Source of the DNA: Polytrichum commune
Taxonomy: Eukaryota > Streptophyta > Polytrichopsida > Polytrichales > Polytrichaceae
NCBI GenBank assembly: GCA_950295325.1
Contig: OX485809.1
Coordinates: 34,920,144 to 34,984,143 of the forward strand
Reading direction: 5' to 3'
DNA: 64,000 nucleotides
Shown: positions 24,737 through 36,048 of the stretch, one piece after another
Numbering within the stretch: the first letter of the stretch is position 1
How the letters are laid out: every line of letters begins with the position of its first letter
Notes under the pieces: generated by a model
Seen by the model: only the letters and a program-made list of their open reading frames with translations
Databases searched by the model: none
What the model was told of the DNA's origin: nothing
Position numbers and translations under genes: made by a program

Positions 24737-26009
24737 TTGTTCGCCGGAAAATTTAGAGGGGACGCGGATCCGAAGGACGGCTTCCACCCCGGGAACTGCC
24801 GGAACCTGAGAGAAAGGAGGGTGTTGGAATTCCTCCTGCCTATCCTTAACCCGGACAAGCCGAAGCGGATTAGCCTTACCATGGCTAACACGCTGTTCAG
24901 TGCCATGTCCGGAGTCCGGCCTGTGAACTGGGGGCTAATTATCCAGGAAATAGTGGGGCGGGCCCTCCCCCATATTGGCCGGAAACCCTCCTTCCTCTCC
25001 CCCTTCATTTTGCATCTCTACCAGCATTTCGACTGCATCACGGCCGAGGAGGAGGACCTGCTCACGATAGCGGCGGACGAGGTCACCTACAAGTTGCTTC
25101 CGGAAGCCGGAGACGTCGAGACGGAGACCTCCAGCGACCCTATTCTTCCGGAAGCACCTCCCTCGTCACCCGGAAGCCCGCCGCCAACCGTCTCGAGGCC
25201 ACTCTCTCCTCCTCCCCCTCACCAACATCCGGAAGCCGGACCCAGCCGGGAGACCCCATGGCGAAACGTGGATCTATCCGCTTGGGATTTTCCGGAGAAT
25301 CCGTTCAAACGGTTCCAGGAGGGGATGGAGGACCTCAAGACCCAGTATTACCGGCTGGAGCACATCGTCAGGGGGGCGAACCATGCTCTGGACGACTGCG
25401 GATCCGGAAACATTCTCCGGGAGTTGGCAAAGAGGGCAGACCGGAAGGAGCTGGAGCAGGCCAAGACGGAGAACGCCCACCTCACCGCACAGGTAGCGGC
25501 CATGACTCAGGAGCTGAGTCAGAAGAGCGAGGAGATCCGGAAGTACCATGCGGAGCAGGCAGTGCTCTTCAGCCGGATCCGGGAGCTGGTGGGTCATCCG
25601 GCGGAGATCGTCAACAAGGCGCATCTCTACGACCGGATGATGGAGTCCGGAGATCCCGCTTCCGCCAGGCAGACCCTCCCCATCCTCGTGAAGTATTCAC
25701 GAACGATGAAGGATCTCCTGGCGGAAATCCAGAGGGTGGTCCTGCCAAGCGGAACACCCCGGAGGGTGCTCTATCCGGGTCCGCCAGGGTCACCAACCGG
25801 AACCCTCTACGAGGTGGTTGGTGAAGTAGCCCTGGTTCAGAATCCGCCGTCCTCTGCAGGACCCAGCCAGCAGGGAGGCGGCTCTCGGCCTGGTAGTTCC
25901 GGAGGGGCTCAGGAAAGAGTCCGTTCTCCCCAGGTGAGGCGGAAGAGCACCGGGTCGGTCCGATCCGGAAGGGGCCAGTCCCCTGTTCCGCGGAACTCGG
26001 ATAGGTCCC
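24737..26009 (+). CDS. ORF of the ATCCGG-rich element, copy A, left part
   Basis: An open frame reading into the solo LTR at 26010. The first ~110 residues include a basic patch and a helical segment (VNWGLIIQEIVGRALPHIG). Then come a proline-rich linker (PPSSPGSPPP), a long coiled coil rich in Glu and Gln (about residues 190-290), and a Ser/Arg-rich tail. No reverse transcriptase, integrase, DDE or zinc-knuckle motif is visible. The N-terminal fold recalls the putative plant transposon proteins found beside repeats, but this is a loose resemblance. The product is not identified. The first 326 bases of the ORF as seen in the other copy are missing here. Confidence 0.5.
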
Positions 26010-26981
26010 TGTCGCAACCCTTGTTAGGTCCCTTAACAATCTTGCCAATTTTCGTTTCTAGCAAAGGTTACGAGCGCTAACCATTCGCATTCCACCATGG
26101 TAATGGATAGCTCCTCTTACCCCGGACCAATAGTTCATAGGAGGGAACCAACCCTCCTACTTTGCTTTCGGGACTCACCCCTTAATCGGTAACCCATTTC
26201 CCCAATGTGGACTTCCATCCATGGAAGTCCAATCCTATGTTGATCATCGCGTTGCCGGAGCAACACTACAACAACCCGAAGCATACTAGGCAACTATGGC
26301 CTCACAATAGGCCAAAGCCCATGGAGGCCTTGCCGTTCGGCCTCGGGTGGGTGAGGCCACACCACCTCACCCATATAAGCCTCTAGGACTCTACGCGGGG
26401 CCCCTACCCCACCGTCAACCAACCTCTTGTCTCTCTACCAAGAGTTGGGGCCAAGTGGACATTTTCCCTTAGCCGCTGGGCCTAGAAGCCCCCAGCAGCT
26501 TCAGACCATCATAACTTCCTTGTATGATGTCTGATTCCAGCAACCAACCACTCCATCTTCATCTACGCTTCACGTAGATGCCGATGGACTCCTCACTTGC
26601 CCCATTCGGGCAAGTATTGAGGACGTTATGCCTGTTTGAACCTTGGCAGTCCCGGGAATCACTCCTAGGCACTGCTGTACCAGGGCGCTGTCCCGGGACA
26701 GCGCCCCACTCAAATGGCCATAACTCCTAGCTCACACCTCCGATTGAGGTGTTCTTGAGCTTTCTAGAATCACCACGCCATGAGCTATGCATAACTCATG
26801 GCCTTACCCTTGTGCCTCCTAGTCTTCGTGGGTGGGAGGCGTTCCCAACGCCCGGGGCCCTCACCCACACTAGGATCACTTGGGCCCTCTCACCAACGGC
26901 GCCACAAGTCCCGGGTGTCACTCCGGGGTCCCCCTTGTGCCCATGGTGTTTCGGGCACTCCTCATGGAGAGGTGCGCGACA
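26010..26981 (-). repeat. Solo LTR (TGTCGC superfamily), target duplication GTCCC
   Basis: A 972-bp LTR without internal sequence, inserted in the ORF of copy A. The flanks are GTCCC at 26005-26009 and 26982-26986. On the plus strand it runs from TGTCGCAACCC to GTGCGCGACA. The homologous ORF at ~56200 has no LTR, confirming an insertion. Orientation is minus, judged from the primer-binding site side of full elements. ORFs inside it recur in every LTR copy and are not genes. Confidence 0.93.
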
Positions 26982-26986
26982 GTCCC

Positions 26987-27468
26987 GGACTCCGGATAGG
27001 GCTAGGACGCTGATCCGGCACCAGACTTCTGATCGGGAAGCAACTCCGCGTAGGGGCAAGGCCCCTATGACCCACGCCTCGCCATCGTCTCCACGGGACT
27101 GCCAAGTGGTGAGTCCCTTTCCTCCGCCACCCTCAAGGGCGGCCTCCAACAGGGATCCGCGGACGGCTTCGATCTCGGGCAGACGGAATCCGGAGCAGGG
27201 CACCGGAAGCGATCCTTCTCCAGTCCGAAGCATCCGGATGGGGACAGCTTCCGGAACCCCAGGGACAGTCTCCGGAACACCAGGGACCGCTACCCCACGG
27301 ACCGAGAGGGCAGCGGATTCGGAGGACGAGGTTGCTCCGTCTCCGAACATGAGGAGGATGCTCACGCGGCTACAGAAGGCATCGCCGGCAGGGGGCTCAT
27401 CCGCCGTCAGCGGGTTAGGGAGTCACTCAAAGGAGGGATCGGCTCCGAAGAAGCACCGGTCTTCTTAG
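26987..27468 (+). CDS. ORF of the ATCCGG-rich element, copy A, right part
   Basis: The Arg/Ser/Pro-rich C-terminal portion of the element's protein, resuming after the solo LTR and ending in TAG just before a noncoding tail. It has repeated RTPDRAR-type and SGTPGT-type patches and no recognised domain. The homologous end lies at 56672 in the other copy. Confidence 0.45.
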
Positions 27469-28851
27469 TTAGGAGAGTAGCTAGATTAGTTAGGCAGAAT
27501 AAAGATAGGCAGGTAGGACTTAGGAGTTTTTGAAGACGAGTAATAAAATTTCCCCTTGGAAGTGTCAGCGGAAAACCCGGATCTGGATCCGGGAAATCCG
27601 GGAGACCGGGTGTGGTTAGGGTTTTTCTTAAGCGGCGGCCGCTTGGGCCACCGCCCTCAGTTAGGGGATTTTGAGCCTCTACTTAAGGCTGAATAAGGAG
27701 CTTGAGAAGGGTTCCTTCTCAATTGTTGTATTGCGATTACTCCTATTCTGAATAAATGTCTTTGCTTCTCACTCCTTGACTTCTCTTTATTGATGTTTGC
27801 GTGAATGATCCGGACATTGTTAGTGGAAGAAAGAGAGAGAGCATGAGGAATAGGAGTTCCGGATAGGACATGAGAGAGGAGACCCGGATCAGATCCGGTT
27901 ATCGCCTTGTAGATCCTCTCTGAGTGTAGTGGGAGGGAAACCTCACTAATCCGGTAGGTTGGGTAACGTCTAGGTGGGATAGCCGCTGGGAAGATTGGGT
28001 GAGATCCGGAAGGGATCCGGACTTACGCCAATCTGATCTTCTGAAAAGGTCCCACCGTCCTTAGACGGACCTATCCGGATTGGTGGTACGGATCGCCCAG
28101 TTAGCTCAGATTGAGTAGAATCCAAGGCAGAGGTAGCCGGACAGATCCGTCGGACGGAGAAGGAGAGGTCCGGATCAGTAAGGATTCCGGATTGGAGGCC
28201 ACCTCCGGGGTGCAGTAGGAAGAGATCCTCATTGTTCCGGGTGTCTGGGTAACATCCCGGTGAGACAGCCGTGGGGAAGATTAGGCCAAGGTCCGGAAGG
28301 GATCCGGACTGAACTGATCTTCCGAAGAGGTATCATCACTGGTGGACGGGGCAATCCGGAAAGTGGTACGGGTCACCCACTCATCCCGTCGAGTCAGATC
28401 TCCGGTCGGAATCCGGACTCCTCTGGTCACTATAGTCCCAAGAAACAACCCGGATCTCTCTGTGTGACCTGCCAAGACGGATCTGATCAATCCGGATTGA
28501 TTGTGAGGGAGGTTCCGGGTTGCAACCTTACCAAGGACGTCTTCACCGGAAGAAACCACCTATTGTAGAGGGTAGACGTAGAGGGGTGGGTAAGCATTAT
28601 AATTAGGACCTAGAAATATCATCCGAAAGGGCACACTCCAGAAAAAGGCTAAGAGTGTCCCCAAAAACCAAAAGTCCGGAAACTAGGGTTTCCGGAAAGT
28701 TGGCTAAGGAAGAGGAAATAAGCAGGTACGGAGAGTTTTAGACCCCCTACACTTCACAGAATCCCTGGACGATACTAGGGTCATCCGGACAACCCGGATT
28801 AGGCACTTAAAACCGCCAATCCGGATATTTTGGTGTTCGCGTGTTCCCACA
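27469..28851 (+). repeat. Noncoding 3' region of the ATCCGG-rich element, copy A
   Basis: No ORF with a recognisable product. It has AATAAA-like signals near 27543 and 27752, then a stretch dominated by ATCCGG, TCCGGA and GGATCCGG motifs in both orientations. The terminal sequence ATCCGGATATTTTGGTG precedes the GTTCCCACA end. The matching region of the second copy is 56673-58059. Confidence 0.7.
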
Positions 28852-29102
28852 AATAACATGGATAGTCCAACTGAGAACATGATAGCTCAGCCTCAGATGA
28901 TTACATATGTATAAGAGGCTTCCTACACAGATAAGATTCTGTTCCTATCCAATACACCACGTTTATCATGCAAAATAAGTCTTTGATGGCTGGTTCTGGC
29001 TGAGTAGAATGTGCGAGTTACTTCTTACAACTGAGTTAAGAGGATGCCCTTGAATAATATGACCTAGATTGCTTGCAGTCAGGAGTGGATTGCAGAAAGG
29101 TG
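28852..29102. other. Unique spacer between two ATCCGG-rich copies
   Basis: About 250 bases of ordinary AT-rich sequence with no gene or repeat I can identify. Its last five bases, AGGTG, are the left target duplication of the next element. Confidence 0.5.
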
Positions 29103-29758
29103 TGTGGGAGTCCAAATTCGACGGAAATACGGAAATACGGAAATACGGATTCAATTTCCGTATTTTACCTTGCTTATCTGAGGATAATAGGGTCTATTAG
29201 GACAAAATTAATGGTACTAGGAAATAGAGTATTCTAACCCCGCCTTGTGCGGTAAAACGACTCTAAATATGTACTATGACCGGTCCGTCAAATAGGATGG
29301 GCGGACCATGTAATCATGGTCCAAACCATTGGTCCGGACCCAGTAACTGATGCGCCAAGATTACCCAACGGCCCGGAAGTGGCGGTTATAACGGGCCTTA
29401 TGACGGTTGGGGGGAAAAGAAAGCCGTTGGTAAAAATGTTAGTAAAACCGTTGGTGAGAACCGCCGGAAAACGGTTGGTAACCGTTTTCCGTTAAACCAA
29501 ACGGTAACAGGGGAAGGAAGAGGGAGGAAGGATATTTAAGGGTCCCTTCTTTCTCCCTCCCACTTTTTTCTGAAAAAGGCAACCTGATGAGAGAACGAGT
29601 GGTGAGGTGTTAATTCTTTCGAGCCGCCAGCAGTGGGATTGCTGGGACTCTGCACTTTTCAGTCACCGGCAGTGGGCTTGCCGGGACTCTGTGGCAATTA
29701 GACGGAAGGGAAGGAATCCGGAAGAGAGGTTTGAGCCGGGAATTGAGAGAAGAGGAAA

Positions 29759-30396
29759 ATGCCGGAAGCACGGGAAGAGGATCAGAGGGAACCTATCCCG
29801 GTTCCGCTCAAAGCCCTCATCCCTGCAATTCCGAGGGAGGATAGGGAGCTACAGGAGCTCGCGGAGGATCTCCGGGTTATGGGCTGCGCAGGGTTGCTAG
29901 CCAAACCCTGGAACCTCCGAGCCGAAGATACTCTCCGAGAGTTTAAGTTTGAGAGAGGAAATCAGTGGTTAGGGACAAAGAGGAGAGATCCAGAACACTG
30001 GACTCCGGATATTTGGAACAGGGTCTACGGGTTTCCTCGGGGGATTACAGAAGGATGGGCTGGCCGCCGCGACGGCTTGTTCGCCGGAAAATTTAGAGGG
30101 GACGCGGATCCGAAGGACGGCTTCCACCCCGGGAACTGCCGGAACCTAAGGGAAAGGAGGGTGTTGGAATTCCTCCTGCCTATCCTTAACCCGGACAAGC
30201 CGAAGCGGATCAGCCTTACCATGGCTAACACGCTGTTCGGTGCCATGTCCGGAGTCCAGCCGGTGAACTGGAGGCTGATTATCCAGGAGATAGTGGGGCG
30301 GGCCCTCCCGCATATTGGCCGGAAACCCTCCTTCCTCTCCCCCTTCATTTTGCACCTCTACCAGCATTTCGACTGCATCACGGCAGAGGAGGAGGA
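29759..30396 (+). CDS. ORF of the ATCCGG-rich element, copy B, N-terminal part
   Basis: Starts MPEAREEDQ and has a Pro/Arg/Glu-rich leader, then a segment with WNRVYGFPRGI and the helical PFILHLYQHFDCIT region, before element 1 interrupts it at 30397. It supplies the N-terminus missing from copy A. No catalytic motif is seen. A TATA-like TATTTAAG 230 bases upstream could drive it. Confidence 0.5.
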
Positions 30397-31371
30397 TGTC
30401 GCAACCCTTGCTAGCCCCCCCTTGACCATCTTGCCAATTGTCAATTCTAGCAAAGGTTACGAGCGCTAACCCTTCGCATTCCGCCATGCTAATGGATAGC
30501 TCCTCTTACCCCAGACCAATAATTCATAAGAGGGAACCAACCCTCCTACTTTGCTTTCGGGACTCACCCCTTAATCGGTAACCCATTTCCCCAATGTGGA
30601 CTTCCATCCATGGAAGTCCAATCCTATGTTGATCATCGCATTGCCGGAGCAACACTACAACAACCCGAAGCATACTAGGCAACTATGGCCTCACAATAGG
30701 CCAAAGCCCATGGAGGCCTTGCCGTTCGGCCTCGGGTGGGTGAGGCCACACCACCTCACCCATATAAGCCTCTAGGACTCTACGCGGGACCCCTACCCCA
30801 CCGTCAAGAGACCTCTTGTCTCTCTACCAAGAGTTGGGGCCAAGTGGACATTTTCCCTTAGCTGCTGGGCCTAGAACCCCCCCAGCAGCTTCAGACCATC
30901 ATAACTTCATTGTATGATGTCTGATCATAACAACCAACCACTCCATCCTCATCTACGCTTCACGTAGATGCCGATGGACTCCTCGCTTGCCCTATTCGGG
31001 CAAGTCTTGAGGAAGTTATGCCTGTTTGAACCTTGGCAGTCCCGGGAATCACTCCCAGGCACTGCTGTACCAGGGCGCTGTCCCGGGACAGCACCCCACT
31101 CAAATCGCCAGAACTCCTAGCTCACACCTCCGATTGAGGTGATCTTGAGCATTCTAGAATCACCACGCCATGAGCTACGCATAGCTCATGGCCTCACCCT
31201 CATGCCTCCTAGTCTTTGTGGGTGGGAGGCGTTCCCAACGCCCGGGGCCCTCACCCACACTAGGATCACTTGGGCCCTCTCACCAATGGCGCCACAAGTC
31301 CCGGGTGTCACTCCGGGGTCCCCCTTGTGCCCATGGTGTTTCGGGCACTCCTCATGGAGAGGTGCGCGACA
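30397..31371 (-). repeat. 3' LTR of element 1
   Basis: 975 bp, begins TGTCGCAACCC on the plus strand and ends GCGCGACA. It is the partner of 54285-55259. It is followed by the complement of a polypurine tract (CTCACCCCCACC), giving the minus orientation. It contains the superfamily's set of inverted repeats. Confidence 0.93.
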
Positions 31372-32170
31372 CTCACCCCCACCAAACGGAGTCGATGCCC
31401 TCATCGACTATACTCGTAGTCGGCACACCAATTCTCAAGTTGCCATCCTCTATGGTGCGGCATTGTGTTTACCTTAGGGCGCGACCCCCACGATGCATCT
31501 TCAAATTTGGCATGGTCCCAAAGGTGTCGTTCCTAGGTGGTCCGTTAGCGACCTTGGATCTCTCATCCAAGGACCTAACCTATACTAGACCCACCTACTT
31601 TGGGACTCACTTGGGTTGCCCCTCCTTTGGGGCCTCCCCCGTTAGGCTCCACTAGCCTAACATGACACATCTAGGCGAGACCTCAATGCTTCCACTAAGT
31701 TGTCTCGGTTGCAACTCCGAGATGGCTTTCCATTGTTAAGCCACGCCTCGATCGCACGGGGGTGATGCCAAGTCCCGCCCGACTCGGTTCCCACTTTGCT
31801 CTTTCGAGACATGGGTTCATGACTCCCATGCGCCAACTCTTGTTAGCTCGCGGGTAGCACTTTTATGAGCACGCGCCATCACCTTGTCCCCGCCCGGACA
31901 AGCCCACAACTAAGAAGTTTCTTGGTTTTATCCAAGGCCCCTCCAAGCCATGGCCCCAATTACTCGGCTTACCCAACCTAGTTTGGCATGTCTATTCCCC
32001 CTCTTCCATTAACCAAGCACAAGTACAAGACTAGGACCTCATCTCATACTTTTCTCTTTGCACCACTAAAGTTTGGACTTTATTCCCTCAAGGCAAAGAA
32101 CAAGTTCATGTTGTGGAGTAATTAACCTTGAAGCTAAGTGTGCTACTAGCGTCTCTCCCCCACTAAAGGA
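31372..32170 (-). other. Long 3' noncoding region of element 1
   Basis: Lies between the LTR-side polypurine tract and the chromodomain remnant. A second purine run (complement of TCTCTCCCCCACT, ~32150) stands at the coding end. The same layout occurs in element 3 (47323-48120) and element 2 (42892-44696). No gene is seen. Confidence 0.6.
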
Positions 32171-32383
32171 GATTGATGTCCTCATCAATGCCTACGCTTC
32201 ATTTCATTGGAGTGTCTAGCCTTAATTTCTTCAAAGTGCTTTACCAATTCCTTGCCGTTCATCATGTCTCTTGCCGCTACCCAAACGGTTTCTTTCCCAT
32301 GGTATCCTCACCATTTCACCAAGTACTCCTTTGTTCATTTTCTTTCTTTTTCACTTGGGCTTCCTACACTTGATGATGCCCTC

Positions 32384-33049
32384 CTACCTCATGTTCCAAA
32401 TGACATCCACAAGGTCGGGAGGTGGCCTAATCACTTGCTTGTAATTGGGCCACAAGGTGTCGTCCTTAAATGGCTTTAGGAATGAGACATGAAATGTTGG
32501 ATGCACTTTGATCTCGGGCGGTAATTCCAACTTATACATGTCCTTGAACACTTGTTCCACAATGGGAAATGAAGCTCCAATTTTGGACATGACCTTTGGA
32601 GTGAGGCCTTTGGGCAAGGTGAAGTTGTTCACATTCAACAACATCTTTTGGCCCACCTCATTCTCCACTTCGCGTCTTCCGGCATTGACTTGCACTCCGT
32701 AGCACCTTCGGGCTTTCTCCACCAACAACTTGGTCATCTCCAAGACTTGTTTACCATCCTTGGCCAAGTCCTCACCATCTTGGTTGAACTCTAGTGTTGA
32801 ATGTGCCCCCTCGAGAGCTAGGTTAATAGGTTGGAGCGCATCCACTCCATAAGCCACCACCAAAGACCACCCCTTGGTAGCCAAGTGCGTGGCTACATTG
32901 CAATTACACTCCGCTCGACCCACATAGACCGCCCAATCTCCTTGGTCCGCCCCCACCAAGTTCCTCAAGTATTGCTTCAAGACTACATTCACATGCTCCG
33001 CTTTCCCATTCATTTGGGAATGCAAGGCCGTGGTAAACCTTAGTTTCAT
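32384..33049 (-). pseudogene. Integrase C-terminal remnant of element 1
   Basis: A minus-strand frame with FHVSFLKPFK and a GQKMLLNVNNF-type integrase C-terminal segment, homologous to 42166-42700 in element 2. It is a fossil coding piece of element 1. Integrase and RNase H pieces continue to about 34000 in other frames. Confidence 0.65.
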
Positions 33050-33943
33050 CCGACCTCCTTAGAGAATTGCATTGAAAATGCACTTGTGAACTTTGGATCT
33101 TGATCCCACACAATCACTCTTGGCAACCCGTGGTGCCTCAACCATCCTTTGAGAAAAGGCTATGTGGTCTCCAACGCGGTGGCGGTTCCCACAATTGGCA
33201 CCATGTGTGCCAACTTGGCAAACCGCTCTACCATCAACAAGATGGCATCATACCCATGTGACTCCGACAAACTTGTGATCAAGTCCATGCACATACTATG
33301 CCATGGCCCCGACGGGATAGGCAACGGTTGCAAGAAACCGCCTTGCTTTTGGTAAGAGGCTCGGTTCATTTGAACCTTGATTCAAGCCTTCACAAAGTGG
33401 GCTATATCTTCCTTTATGCACCGCCAATGGTACCTCCATGACACCATTCTATGGCGGTTTTTTTTCTTTCTCCTCTATGGCCGGCAATAGGGCTATCACA
33501 TTTTTCCTTCAAAACCGATAGCCTCAACTTGCCTTGTGGCACATACACCCAACTTTGCTTGCACTTGAACAATCCGTCCACCAACTTAACCTCTTTGAGC
33601 ACCTTGCTCTTGCGAAGCTCACCTAAAAACATTTGTGCTTTGGGGTAGTAAATTTACCCCTCCCGTATCTTGCATCACAAGTTTCCTTCGCCGGCACACA
33701 TTAGCCACAAGGTTTGGATGGTTCTCATTGCTTGGAACTTATCCGGTCTACTTCGCGCATCCGGCACCACATTTCCACGGTCCGGTTTGTGGATCAAATC
33801 CACCTTCATAAGCGCCAAACTATCATGCCACCGCAATGACTTGGCGCTTACTTGCGCTTGAATGTCAAAATACTTTTAGGACACATTGTCCATGTAGACC
33901 TTTGCTTTGTGCGACCCCAAATAGTGTCGCCACATCTTCAAGC

Positions 33944-34880
33944 AATGCACTACGACAAAGAAGTTCTTTGTCATGAGTTGGTTGTCTTCTTTGACAACCA
34001 TCGAGCTTCATGCTCCCATATGCAATGGCCATCCAATTACACATAATCCACCATTGGCAAAGTCATTCACCCCCGTATGCACCTCGAAAGGTTTGTCAAG
34101 CTCCGCGAACTTGAGCACGGGCGGCGAAGAGAACTTGGTGTTAAGCTCCCCAAAGACTCGTGACAAACATCATCCCACTCTTGGGATAGCCATTTCTTCC
34201 ACAAGTCGCACAAGGTGGGACAACCATCGAGCTTCATGCTCTCATATGCAATGGCCATCCATCTTGCATCAACATCCGCCAATGGTAAAGTCACTCGCCC
34301 CCGTATGCACCTCAAAAGGTTTGTCAAACTCCGCGAACTTGAGCACGGGCGGCGAAGAGAACTTGCTCTTAAGCTTCCCAAAGACTTGGTGGCAAGGCTC
34401 ATCCCACTCTTGGGATAGCCATTTCTTTCACAAGTCGCACAAGGTTTGACAACCTTTAAGCTTAATGCTCCCATATGCAATGGGCATCCATCTTGGATCA
34501 ACATCCGCCAATGCTAAAGTCACTCGCCCCTGTATGCACCTCAAAAGGTTTGTCAAATTTCGCAAACTTGAGCACGGGCGGCGAAGAAAACTTGGTTTTA
34601 AGCTCCTTAAAGACTTGGTGGCAAAGCTCATCCCACTTTTGGGATAGCCATTTCTTGCATAAGTTGGACAAGGTCGGACAACCATCGAGATTCATGCTCT
34701 TATATGCAATGGCCATCCATTTTGCCTCAACATCCGCCAATGCTAAAGTCACTCGCCCCCGCATGCACCTCAAAAGGTTTGTCAAAGTCCGCGAACTTAA
34801 GCACGGGCGGCGAAGAGAACTTGTTTTTGAGCCCCCCAAAGGCTTGGTGACAAGGCTCATCCCACTCTTGGGATAGCCAT
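33944..34880 (-). repeat. Tandem ~230-bp repeats of the RNase H segment in element 1
   Basis: The piece of pol around the RT/RNase H boundary occurs about four times in a row. The landmark CCCACT(C/T)TTGGGATAGCC falls at 34173, 34403, 34632 and 34861, a period of 229-230 bp. The chromovirus element 2 carries this segment once (39920-40100). Element 3 has the same fourfold array, so it is a shared trait of this family. Confidence 0.85.
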
Positions 34881-35058
34881 TTTCCTCAGTAAGTTGAATA
34901 AGGTCCTAGCAACCTTAGAAAGCTCTCGAATGAAGTTGTGGTACTAATTGGCTAGGCCAACAAATGACCTAAGCCCTTTTGAATCAAGGGCCAATTCTCC
35001 TTTTGGATTGCCTTGACATTCTTCATGTTCGTCCACCAACTTCATTTATCACCACATA

Positions 35059-35998
35059 TGTCGCGCACCTCTCCATGAGGAGTGCCCGCAACACCATGGG
35101 CACAAGGGGGACCCCGGAGTGACACCCGGGACTTGTGACGCCATTGGTGAGAGGGACCAAGTGATCCTAATGTGGGTGAGGGCCCCGGGCGTTTAGAACG
35201 CCTCCCACCCACAAGGACTAGGAGTCATGAGGGTAAAGCCATAAGCTATGAGTAGCTTATGGCGTCCCGATTCTAGAATGCTAAAGAACACCTCAATCTG
35301 AGGTGTGAGCTAGGAGATATGGCACTTTGAGTGGGATGCTGTCCGGGGACAGCGCCCTGGAACAGCAGGGGCCTGGGAGTGGCTCCCGGGACTGCAAAGG
35401 TTTAAACAGGCATAACTTCCTCAATACTTGCCCGAATAGGGCAAGTGAGGTGTCCATAGGGATCTACGTGAAATGTAGATGACGATAGAGTGGTTGGTTG
35501 TTAGATTCAGAGACCGCACGTGGAAGTTATGAAGGTCTGAAGCTGCAGGGAGGCTTCTAGACCCGGCGGCTAAGGGAAAATGTCTACTTGGCCCCAACTC
35601 TTGGTAGAGAGACAAAAGGGATGTTGACGGTGGGGGAGGGGCCCCGCCAAAAGTCCTAGAGGCTTATATGGGTGAGGCGGCTTTGCCGACCGACCCCCCC
35701 GGAGCATACTTGGCAATGTGCTCCGGGTGGTTGTAGTGTTGTCCTAGCAACACTATGACCAAGTAGGGAGTGGACTTCCATGGATGGAAGTCCACCTTAG
35801 CGATGGGTTACCTACTAAGGGGAAAGAGTCCCGAATGCATGTGTAGGAGGGTTTGGTGATCAAATATGGGATTGAAGGTCCGCGGTTTTGGGAGCTAACC
35901 ATGCATGTGCGTGGGATGTGCAGGTTAGCGCTCGGGACACTTGCTAGAGTTGGAAAACGATTGAGCTAAGTGGAGAAAAACTAGCAAGGGTCGCGACA
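35059..35998 (+). repeat. 5' LTR of element 2
   Basis: 940 bp, from TGTCGCGCACC to GGTCGCGACA. It is a diverged subfamily of the same LTR superfamily as elements 1 and 3 (for example GCGTTTAGAACGCC in place of GCGTTGGGAACGCC). A TTATATGGG box lies at about 35667. Confidence 0.95.
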
Positions 35999-36048
35999 CG
36001 TGGTATCAGAGCAGGGTTTCGTCTTTGAGCTAGCACTTTGAAGGAGAG

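Larger units (their letters stand above)
24625..28851 (+). mobile_element. ATCCGG-rich unclassified element, copy A, 5' truncated
   Basis: Homologous to the copy with both ends at 29103-58059. Copy A begins abruptly inside the ORF near 24625 and ends at 28851 with the same terminal sequence (GTGTTCCCACA). It holds part of the element's ORF, interrupted by a solo LTR at 26010-26981, and then a 1.4-kb noncoding 3' part full of ATCCGG and TCCGGA motifs. The 3' part contains a divergent internal duplication (about 27880-28200 against 28200-28560). The visible divergence from the second copy is a few percent. Confidence 0.75.

Noticed and set aside
26749-27013. Short ORFs recurring at 31139, 43855, 47090, 53400, 55027 and in reverse at 41184 and 63642
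   Set aside because: All lie in LTR copies of the same superfamily and reflect the repeat, not a gene.
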